64,000 bases of DNA from Imperialibacter roseus (GTDB taxonomy: Bacteria > Bacteroidota > Bacteroidia > Cytophagales > Cyclobacteriaceae): the NCBI RefSeq assembly GCF_032999765.1, contig NZ_CP136051.1, forward strand, positions 3,510,417-3,574,416, given 5' to 3'. The notes under the pieces were generated by a model. The model did not search any database. It worked only from the letters and a program-made list of their open reading frames with translations, and was not told the origin of the DNA. Position numbers and translations under genes: made by a program. Position 1 is the first letter of the stretch; each line of letters begins with the position of its first letter. Of this stretch, positions 1 to 6,691 are shown piece by piece.

Positions 1-8
1 TAGCTAGT

Positions 9-1772
9 ATGATACATTCAAGTAATCACGACATCAAAGTGTATCAAATAAATACTAGCTTTCACGAGCTTAATGATAAAATCACCTCGCAAGAAAAAGT
101 TGATCATATAATTAATGACCACAAAGAAAGATTTGAATCTCCGTATGATGTAGAGGATCAGAGGTCAAGCCTAGTTAAAGATCAAATTACATATTTTTTG
201 TACGTTTTTAACGAGGTTGATAAACAGTCGATTTGGAAAAAATTTCTTCCCAAAGAAATGACCCAGGAGCATGACTTCAGCATTCAAAGTAGCTCCTTTG
301 CTCTTTTCATTGTTATTGATTCAGAAATTTTTGCTCTAATTGGAGGTAAAGGAATCTCTGTTATAAAAAAATATATCAACCATTCGTTTGGGTTAGATTT
401 GTACGAAAAAATTGCCGATCCCGAAAATGACATAGTGCACTCGCAAATGTCGAGAGGAATAACGGGAAATTTAACGTCAGAGCAGCGAACATATAGAAAT
501 GAGCAAAAACTTTCAGACTCACTATCAATTGGACGAGTCCCTAATAAATTTTACTTGGTATTACGGCAAGACCTAAAAGATTCGGTTTTTGATTTTATTA
601 ACTTCGATCAAGATGAAAACATCTACTTGGAAATTGGGTCGTCTTTTTGTTTAAAATGGCGACTTTCTTTTGAGCAAACTCATAGTCTGATCGTAAAGAT
701 TGTTGAGATCCAAAAAATTGGAACAGGGAAACCACTAAGCCGATTTGACAGAGTCAGAGACTTTAAGTTCTGCAAGGAGAATCTAGAAATGGCCCTTTAT
801 GATCACCTAAGAAATGATATGGTGAGACAAAATACGCCGGGGTCAAGCACTTCAAATAACCTAGATTACGATTTTGTTCACCCCCAAAAATTGCAGATAT
901 TTTACGAATGTGATATATATGCAGCCTACACAAAGAATTCAAAAAAACCATTTTATGAGACTCGTGATAGAACAAAATTGTATTCTTCTGTACTAAAGTA
1001 CCTCTACTCAATTGTTGATCCACAGGATGCTTGGAGTTTTATTAGACACCTTTCTGGAGTAAGAATTAGGGGCTTCGTTGGAGAGGTAAAGAAAACTGAG
1101 GCAATGTTTATAAATCATCTAACCTGTGAAATTGCCATTGGTGGCAGTCCATACTTTTTGATTGACACGATCTGGTATCAAGTACGAGGTGACTTCATTG
1201 AAACAATCAACAACCAATGTGCTTCTATCCTTTCAGTGAATGAATTAACCCCTAATCCTTTAGACAAGCCCTGGCCCTTGGGAATGGACGAGGGAGAATA
1301 TAACTTGAAATACCTAACAGACGATAGCTTTTTAGTCCTCGACAAAATTCTAGGTCAGAATATTGAATTATGTGATCTTTTGTATGAAACCGAAAGTACC
1401 ACTTATTTGATTCACGTAAAAGAAGGCTTTGATGCTAAGATAAGGGATGTCACAAACCAAGTCTCGATTTCCGCAAATCGCCTTTGGAACGATATAAAAT
1501 CTGATAAAAAATTCATCAATAGTATCTACGATCGCTATTCAGTTAGCGAAAACTTTTTTTATAACCAGATCTCTAGGGATGACTTTCATTTGAAATTTAC
1601 TAAAGAGATCATTTTTGTAATAGCATTTTGTCATAACCGAGTTGATAAAAAAGTAGCTCAAAATGTCCAAGATTTTAAATCCAACATTGCTAAATTCTCC
1701 ATCATTCAAACCTTAACAGAAATGCAGAGCACGAACTACCCTGCAAGAGTGGTTGAAATACCGAGAATTTAA
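9..1772 (+). CDS. DUF6119 / TIGR04141-type sporadically distributed protein
   Basis: The product is 587 residues, within the 500-600 usual for the family I recognise as TIGR04141/DUF6119; no biochemical function is established that I know of. Recognition rests on the N-terminal strand (IKVYQIN), the central FALIGGKGISVIKKYINHSFG segment followed by SIGRVPNKF, and near residues 455-475 a CDLL strand followed by YLIHVKEG. I infer that the D...HxK arrangement could be a degenerate PD-(D/E)XK-like (Mrr-type QxK) nuclease core, which is unproven. No signal peptide or membrane segment is seen, so it is probably cytoplasmic. Codons are clearly more AT-rich than in the genes from 4 kb onward, suggesting horizontal acquisition. 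No in-frame stop precedes the ATG inside the window, so a start further upstream is possible. Confidence 0.7.
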   Translation: MIHSSNHDIKVYQINTSFHELNDKITSQEKVDHIINDHKERFESPYDVEDQRSSLVKDQITYFLYVFNEVDKQSIWKKFLPKEMTQEHDFSIQSSSFALFIVIDSEIFALIGGKGISVIKKYINHSFGLDLYEKIADPENDIVHSQMSRGITGNLTSEQRTYRNEQKLSDSLSIGRVPNKFYLVLRQDLKDSVFDFINFDQDENIYLEIGSSFCLKWRLSFEQTHSLIVKIVEIQKIGTGKPLSRFDRVRDFKFCKENLEMALYDHLRNDMVRQNTPGSSTSNNLDYDFVHPQKLQIFYECDIYAAYTKNSKKPFYETRDRTKLYSSVLKYLYSIVDPQDAWSFIRHLSGVRIRGFVGEVKKTEAMFINHLTCEIAIGGSPYFLIDTIWYQVRGDFIETINNQCASILSVNELTPNPLDKPWPLGMDEGEYNLKYLTDDSFLVLDKILGQNIELCDLLYETESTTYLIHVKEGFDAKIRDVTNQVSISANRLWNDIKSDKKFINSIYDRYSVSENFFYNQISRDDFHLKFTKEIIFVIAFCHNRVDKKVAQNVQDFKSNIAKFSIIQTLTEMQSTNYPARVVEIPRI

Positions 1773-1874
1773 TCACTTAGATTTCTGCAAATAAATATAG
1801 TAAATAACAAATAGCGATGGATTTCAAATCTATCCGTGCATTCAATATTGTAACAACTCCAGAAACCCAACCCA

Positions 1875-2291
1875 ATGTTTATCGAACTCATCATCCTTGC
1901 TGTTTCATTCGCTCTTTTGGCGGGAGGTGCCCTCTACTGGCAGAAGTCCTACCACCTGTTGAACAACGGCAAAAAGGTTGAGTCAACGATAGTGGGTAAC
2001 CATTTTGAGCCTAGCAGGCAGGGCGGTGTGTACTACCCTGTCGTCCAATTCTTGACAGACAAACAAGAATCGGTCACGCAGCAATTGACGATTGGCTTCA
2101 AGCCCAAAAGAGCTGAAGGTGGGAAAGTGGACATTATCTACGACCCGGACGACCCTAGCAATATTGAAATTGATTCGACTATTATGATTGAGATTTTACC
2201 CAGGCTTCTCGTTGCCATTGGCTTGTGTAGCCTCATTTTTGGACTCTTAGAGATTTTGGATATTACTCAGATACTTGAGAGTATTCACTGA
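1875..2291 (+). CDS. DUF3592-like membrane protein
   Basis: A 138-residue protein with two hydrophobic helices, at about residues 3-21 and 108-130, bracketing a soluble beta-rich segment. That segment has the run YYPVVQFLT...KVDIIYDPDDPSNIEID typical of DUF3592 proteins, where a small extracytoplasmic beta domain sits between two membrane helices. The function of the family is unknown to me. The gene stands alone: about 100 bases separate it from the DUF6119-type gene and a long noncoding stretch follows. Its base composition resembles the bulk of the window rather than the AT-rich gene before it. Confidence 0.65.
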   Translation: MFIELIILAVSFALLAGGALYWQKSYHLLNNGKKVESTIVGNHFEPSRQGGVYYPVVQFLTDKQESVTQQLTIGFKPKRAEGGKVDIIYDPDDPSNIEIDSTIMIEILPRLLVAIGLCSLIFGLLEILDITQILESIH

Positions 2292-2792
2292 AAAAATCGT
2301 GTTCAGAGAGAGCAGGCTTGCAATAACAAAAGCGTCGACAAAAGCCAAATCTCCCTCATCTTTCTCTCCTATTTTTCGTACATTACTACAGGAGACAAAC
2401 ATTTCGCTGCTTTTCTCCACTGATTTCTTTGCAGCGCATCAAAACCCTCTATGCTGCGCACCACTCACTATCTATGCTGCCCACCACTGACTATGTATGG
2501 TGCGCACCGTAGCCTCCTGTTAAGCCGTTTACTCACCTCTGATAAGCCTTTGTCTCGACTCTTTTAACGCCTTTGCTGTATATGTGATAAGCGCTTGTCA
2601 CCTACTCACACAAGCCCTTTACCCCAACCCGTTTAAGCCTTTAACATATACCCTGCATTGCTCAATCGCAGATTAACGCCCTCCTTTTGGCCCAACTAGG
2701 CAAATAGATTGCGAAAAGGCTGGGCAGATAATGTAAATCCTTTCATATATTTATTACCAAACATTGCCACCATTACTGTCATATATACTGAA
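2292..2792. other. 500-base noncoding stretch with iterated array
   Basis: No convincing gene lies here; a 71-codon reading frame over 2275-2490 has no recognisable content and runs into the repeats. The stretch contains the 22-23 bp array described separately and, inside one unit, an 18-base near-palindrome at 2584-2601 (GTGATAAGCGCTTGTCAC, one mismatched pair). The last 130 bases lead into the lipoprotein gene; in-frame codons from 2709 are open but the lipoprotein signal starts at 2793. Confidence 0.6.
2449..2656. repeat. Degenerate tandem array, 22-23 bp period, about 8-9 units
   Basis: Two adjacent 23-base units at 2449-2471 and 2472-2494 match at 21 of 23 positions (core CTATGCTG then CACCACT). 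After a divergent spacer, six further units begin at 2521, 2543, 2565, 2588, 2611 and 2634, each opening with a variant of TAAGCCTTT (TAAGCCGTT, TAAGCCTTT, TAACGCCTTT, TAAGCGCTT, CAAGCCCTT, TAAGCCTTT) and spaced 22, 22, 23, 23 and 23 bases. The regular step of about two helical turns puts the motif on one face of the DNA, as in iterons or multi-site operators. I do not know its role. Confidence 0.6.
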
Positions 2793-4151
2793 ATGAGAAG
2801 ATTCACCAATTTTGTTGCTGCTGGGTTTATTACCCTGATCATATTCTCCTGTGGAACTAGCCCCCGATCAACAGAGGCAAGAAATCCCGAAACGGCCGTC
2901 GCAGAGGTTGCCTCAGCCGCAGTAAGTAATATCGAAGAGGAGCTATTCAATGTGATCCAGGATTGGGTAAAGTCACAAAATCAGGGAGATTTCGAAAAAT
3001 ACAAATCCTTCTATGCAGCCTCGTTTTCAGGAGTGAAAAGAGCAGGTGCCAACGAATACAAGTACGACGTCAAAGGCTGGCTGAAAGACAGGGAGCGCAT
3101 GTTTCAGAAGGAAATGAATGTTGAAGCACGCTATCTGCTCATCAATTATCATCAAGCGCCGTACCGGGTCAACTTTCAGCAGCTTTGGCAAAGTGGCAGC
3201 TTTAGTGATTACGGACCAAAACTAGTAAAAATCGACAGCGTGGATGGAAAGCTGAAAATCGTTAGTGAAGAAATGCTGACTTCCAGGGTAATGGCCACCA
3301 GCAATGATACCTACGATGCCCTGGCACATCGCAATTTCTACATCCGTGAGGGAACCAACATCTTTTTAAATCAATCTTTCGAACCAGCAGATATTATAAA
3401 GACCACCAAAAAATGCGCTGACTTCTCTAGTGAATATGGTTTGTGTGTAAAAATTCACCAACATGCCATTAATCAAGCTGACTTACCTGACACCCTTTTG
3501 AGCTTACTAGATAGAAAGGTCATGTTGGGTAATATTAGTTCTGATCGACTCTCCAATGGCTTCACCGATGAATTCAGAACGGTCAGGGAAGAACTAGTAG
3601 ACAGCTTGCCTGGGATATTTTTGCCAGCGGGCATATTTGATATCAGGTACGATTGGCGTGGGGGAGACTCAAAGTTTACCGACTTTCGTTCGTCTCTCCA
3701 TTTGAGTGCCGAAGGAGAATCAGATATTGAAAGAGGGCAATGGGCATATGTATCGGATACTGAGCCGATCATTTTTACCAAACAAGAAATTAGAGACATT
3801 GACTTGAAAGCAAAGTACTCTTCCATGCTTGACAGCATCGATCAGTCGGATTTGCTTTTGTTCACTGCCAATGGATTGAAGTTTTTAGTCTCCTCCCATT
3901 ATGAGAGTGCCTGTGGCGAGGTGAGCTATCACAATGTCAGGCTTTGGAACGTCACCAGAGAAGATGCGCCGTTGTTCGTAACAAACCTACCAGATTTACC
4001 AGCTATGATCCTTGACCTGGATAAAGACGATGACTTGGATATTTTGTACGAGGGACAGTTTTTCAACGATCCTTCATCTTATATACGATGGGAAATGCCC
4101 TACTACGGGCTTCAAGGGCAGGACACGGTTTTTCTTAGCTGTGGCTGCTAG
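2793..4151 (+). CDS. Secreted lipoprotein with NTF2-like N-terminal domain
   Basis: I place the start at the internal ATG 2793 because it gives a clean lipoprotein signal: MRR, a hydrophobic core, then IIFSC with the acylated Cys near residue 20; the frame is open 84 bases further upstream but without a signal. The mature protein is about 430 residues. Residues about 45-165 (EEELFNVIQDWVKSQNQGDF ... FYAASFSG) look like an NTF2/SnoaL-type cone fold, often found in extracytoplasmic accessory domains. The C-terminal half, with a late LDLDKDDDLDILYEGQF segment, is not recognised; that Asp-rich run could bind calcium. It is probably membrane-anchored. The gene is monocistronic as far as spacing shows. 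Confidence 0.6.
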   Translation: MRRFTNFVAAGFITLIIFSCGTSPRSTEARNPETAVAEVASAAVSNIEEELFNVIQDWVKSQNQGDFEKYKSFYAASFSGVKRAGANEYKYDVKGWLKDRERMFQKEMNVEARYLLINYHQAPYRVNFQQLWQSGSFSDYGPKLVKIDSVDGKLKIVSEEMLTSRVMATSNDTYDALAHRNFYIREGTNIFLNQSFEPADIIKTTKKCADFSSEYGLCVKIHQHAINQADLPDTLLSLLDRKVMLGNISSDRLSNGFTDEFRTVREELVDSLPGIFLPAGIFDIRYDWRGGDSKFTDFRSSLHLSAEGESDIERGQWAYVSDTEPIIFTKQEIRDIDLKAKYSSMLDSIDQSDLLLFTANGLKFLVSSHYESACGEVSYHNVRLWNVTREDAPLFVTNLPDLPAMILDLDKDDDLDILYEGQFFNDPSSYIRWEMPYYGLQGQDTVFLSCGC

Positions 4152-4204
4152 ATGGCGACGCTAGAGGTCAAAACTTAAGATTGATAACAACAAACTAAAA
4201 ACCT

Positions 4205-4639
4205 ATGTCAACCATCCCCTTCTATGTCACCGAAAAAGGCGAGCCCGGCAAACTCGGCGGCGGTACCCCCACCTACCACCCCGCCCTGCTGCCTCGCAGA
4301 AAAGCCACCGAAGCCGACGTAATGGAGCACCTGCAAAGCACCTACGGCATCCACCGCTCCGACTATAAACGGTTGACCATGGCCCTGCAGGAAACCATCG
4401 TGTATCTGCTTCAAGACCACAACCATATTGAACTCGGCGAGCTGGGTTTTATTGACCTGACTGTGCGCAGCACTGGCGAAGATGATCCTGCCAAAGTGAC
4501 GGCACACAACATCACCAAACCCACCCTGCACCTACGGTTCAGCGAGGTCATTAACAGGGCCATTAAGTTATTGAAGTTCGAAAAAGCCGATGCCGGCCTC
4601 CTTAAAAAAGCGGGGAAAATACATGCAAAGAAAAGATGA
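4205..4639 (+). CDS. HU-related DNA-binding (histone-like) protein
   Basis: The 144-residue product fits the Bacteroidota HU-related family (TIGR01201 type): an N-terminal extension (IPFYVTEKGEPGKLGGGTPTY, typical of the group), a helix pair with DYKRLTMALQETIVYLL, a strand segment ELGELGFIDLTVRSTGE, and a basic KKAGKIHAKKR tail. These proteins are small nucleoid-associated or DNA-bending proteins. The usual HU DNA-binding arm with its proline tip is not obvious, so whether it bends DNA is uncertain. The stop overlaps the next start by four bases (ATGA), so the two are translationally coupled. Confidence 0.75.
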   Translation: MSTIPFYVTEKGEPGKLGGGTPTYHPALLPRRKATEADVMEHLQSTYGIHRSDYKRLTMALQETIVYLLQDHNHIELGELGFIDLTVRSTGEDDPAKVTAHNITKPTLHLRFSEVINRAIKLLKFEKADAGLLKKAGKIHAKKR

Positions 4640-5820
4640 AGAACCTCATTTGGATTTGCGGGTTTATTTGGAGCCTTGCCTTCCCCAATATGTCTTTTGG
4701 CCAGCAAATCAGTGGGATAGTACTAAGCGGCGAGGAGCAGGCTCCACTGCCTGGAGCCAATGTGCTGCTGGTGAACACCACTATAGGAACATCGACAGAT
4801 GTGGAGGGTAAGTTTACGCTGAAGGGAGTGCCAGCCGGCCGCTTTACGCTCATGGTGAGTTATGTTGGGTATGAAAACCTTACAGTAGAAATACCGATTG
4901 AGGGGGTCAGTGCCTACCGACTTGTCCTCAAGCCCGACCCCAATTTTCTTGAAGAAGTAACTGTGCAGGAACGCCGCCCCAAAAAACAGCAGTGGCTGCA
5001 CCACCTGGCCCTGTTCACTAAATACTTTGTAGGAGAAGGCGAGTTTGCTGCAGCATGCACCATTACCAATCCTGAGGTGCTGCACTTTGACAAATCAGGT
5101 AACAAGCTGAGCGCCCATGCCACTGAGCCTGTCGTCATCGAAAACAAGGCGCTGGGGTACGTGATCCATTACTACCTGGAGTATTTCGACTTTGACATGG
5201 CTCACTACCGGATCAATTATGATGGCTACCCGGCATTCAAAGAGATGACACCAGAAAGCGAAGAGCAAAAAACAGCCTGGCTACAGGCAAGGGAGGAAGC
5301 CTATAAGGGGTCGATGATGCACTTTATGAGGGCTTTTCATAGCAAAAGGCTTGTGGAAGAAGGGTTTGTGCTGAGGTCGATTGAGGAAGAAGTGAACCTC
5401 AAACAGGAAGTAAGGCAGGTGGCCGCCGTGGGTGACACCACCGTTACCTACCCGCAGGTTTTCAATAAAAAACATGCGGAATTCTACACCCAGCGCTACT
5501 CGTCGATCATGGACACTGTCAACTCTACGCCAGAACTACCTTTGCTGTCGTTCGACAAAATATTGGAAGTGAGGTACGTTGGCAAAAAAGAATCGTACAA
5601 GTACCAGCGGGCAAGACGGGCCTCCTCACAAGTTGGCTACGACAGGCCGCTTACGTCTTTTTTGACGCTACTTAAGCCTTCCGTCAGTGTGCAATCCGAC
5701 GGCCAGTTCTTTTCATCGAAGGACATCTATTGCCAGGGCTACTGGACATGGGAACTAATGGCCAATGCCCTGCCGCTGGACTACTACCCTAGCGGCCCCA
5801 CATCCATTATTGACTACTGA
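4636..5820 (+). CDS. Secreted protein with carboxypeptidase-regulatory-like domain
   Basis: A 394-residue protein with a Sec signal (residues 1-22, cleavage after FGQ). Residues about 23-105 form a carboxypeptidase D regulatory-like (transthyretin-like) beta sandwich: ISGIVLSGEEQAPLPGANV, then GTSTDVEGKFTLKGVPAG and VSYVGYE. This domain is also the N-terminal plug extension of SusC/TonB-dependent transporters, but no TonB plug or barrel follows, so it is not a transporter. The C-terminal 280 residues are not recognised and have no membrane segments. It is probably periplasmic or outer-membrane associated. It overlaps the HU-like gene by four bases, an unexpected pairing of a nucleoid protein with an exported one. 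Confidence 0.65.
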   Translation: MKNLIWICGFIWSLAFPNMSFGQQISGIVLSGEEQAPLPGANVLLVNTTIGTSTDVEGKFTLKGVPAGRFTLMVSYVGYENLTVEIPIEGVSAYRLVLKPDPNFLEEVTVQERRPKKQQWLHHLALFTKYFVGEGEFAAACTITNPEVLHFDKSGNKLSAHATEPVVIENKALGYVIHYYLEYFDFDMAHYRINYDGYPAFKEMTPESEEQKTAWLQAREEAYKGSMMHFMRAFHSKRLVEEGFVLRSIEEEVNLKQEVRQVAAVGDTTVTYPQVFNKKHAEFYTQRYSSIMDTVNSTPELPLLSFDKILEVRYVGKKESYKYQRARRASSQVGYDRPLTSFLTLLKPSVSVQSDGQFFSSKDIYCQGYWTWELMANALPLDYYPSGPTSIIDY

Positions 5821-5915
5821 CCATATCAGCACGCTTGCCTGCCTCTTGCTGTGGCGGCTTCAAAGGGCCTTCCATGGAAAGCCCTCTGAGTTACCTTACA
5901 AATTGTCATGAGTTC

Positions 5916-5941
5916 TACCTCGGATCCAGCGCCTGCTCAAT
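5916..5941 (-). repeat. Duplicated 3' end of the metalloprotease gene
   Basis: These 26 bases are identical to 6693-6718, the last codons of the metalloprotease gene. Read on the minus strand they encode IEQALDPR followed by TAG here, TAA in the gene. The two copies lie on either side of the RAYT transposase, about 0.8 kb apart, so this copy is a displaced gene-end fragment left by duplication or insertion. Confidence 0.7.
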
Positions 5942-5950
5942 ACTCACGCT

Positions 5951-5973
5951 CTTCGGAATTTGCAATTCCGAAG
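5951..5973. repeat. REP-like palindrome beside RAYT gene
   Basis: Perfect 10-base arms CTTCGGAATT and AATTCCGAAG around the loop TGC. A related palindrome with the same GGAATT/AATTCC heart lies on the other side of the transposase at 6602-6618. Such pairs are the expected substrates of REP-associated tyrosine transposases. Confidence 0.65.
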
Positions 5974-6024
5974 CCCTATCGCAGGGTCTGTGACCCGATT
6001 ATGAAACTTAAATAAGGAAGTTTT

Positions 6025-6555
6025 TTACCCAAAATGTACGAGCGGAATGCCCTCTTCCCTTATTCCATAATAATCTCGACAACTACTATGCAGGTACTCC
6101 TCTTCCTTTTCTACAATACCTGCCTTAACCGGGTTTTGATGTAAATAACGAAGCTTCGTATCAAAGAAATTTTGTGATGTTATCTCTTCGCCATGATAGC
6201 CCTCTTCCCAGAACCATATCTTTCCGTTATGGCTTAAGACCCTAAGAAGCCAGCCTCTTCTACTTTCCTTGGGATTCGATTCAATTGCTTTATAAATAGC
6301 CTTAGCAGTAAATTTCTTAAGATCACGGATAACATCGCTCAAGTTCAGATTTCGGGCTCGAATTATTAAGTGACAATGGTTGCTCATTATCACCCAACCA
6401 AAAACTTCTAAACCTTTGTTCACCTGACAATACTTCAAACTTTCGAGAAGCAGATCAACATACTCCTTCCGGGTAAAAACATCGACCCACTGATGGACTG
6501 TGAAAGTCACAAAATGAGCAGCACCCTGCTCTTTGATTGTATAGGCAAAACCCAT
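6025..6555 (-). CDS. REP-associated tyrosine transposase (RAYT, IS200-like Y1)
   Basis: A 176-residue single-domain HUH nuclease. Visible marks are the metal-binding SNHCHLI (residues about 57-63, the HxH of the HUH site) and the RAYT hallmark YLHQNPVKAGIV (about 138-149) carrying the catalytic tyrosine region. Length and single domain fit RAYTs rather than TnpA of IS200/IS605. Family members nick single-stranded REP/BIME hairpins and are usually immobile, single-copy, domesticated genes. Consistent with that, palindromes sharing GGAATT/AATTCC flank the gene at 5951-5973 and 6602-6618, and a duplicated end of the neighbouring metalloprotease gene lies beyond it. The gene appears intact. Confidence 0.88.
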   Translation of the reverse strand: MGFAYTIKEQGAAHFVTFTVHQWVDVFTRKEYVDLLLESLKYCQVNKGLEVFGWVIMSNHCHLIIRARNLNLSDVIRDLKKFTAKAIYKAIESNPKESRRGWLLRVLSHNGKIWFWEEGYHGEEITSQNFFDTKLRYLHQNPVKAGIVEKEEEYLHSSCRDYYGIREEGIPLVHFG

Positions 6556-6575
6556 AGAAATAATTTACCGTATGC

Positions 6576-6618
6576 GGATTGAAAATCCTACGATACACCT
6601 GCGGAATTATAAATTCCG
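6576..6618. repeat. REP-like hairpins upstream of RAYT gene
   Basis: Two hairpins in a row lie just before the start of the transposase: GGATT-GAA-AATCC at 6576-6588 and CGGAATT-ATA-AATTCCG at 6602-6618. The second shares its stem with the palindrome at 5951-5973 on the far side of the gene. All three have 3-base loops. They are best read as REP elements associated with the RAYT. Confidence 0.6.
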
Positions 6619-6691
6619 AAGAGCTACAATACAAATAAAGCCTGTCCCTGCCGCTTCCTGATGCTGTTTCCTTTAGTTCATTCTGTAAGAA

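Noticed and set aside
2275-2490. 71-codon frame after the DUF3592-like gene
   Set aside because: It overlaps the end of that gene and runs into the repeat array; no homologous look, no ribosome site.
5867-5886. Near-palindrome GGGCCTTCCATGGAAAGCCC after the regulatory-domain gene
   Set aside because: It lacks a T tract, so it is not a convincing terminator; its position is noted only.
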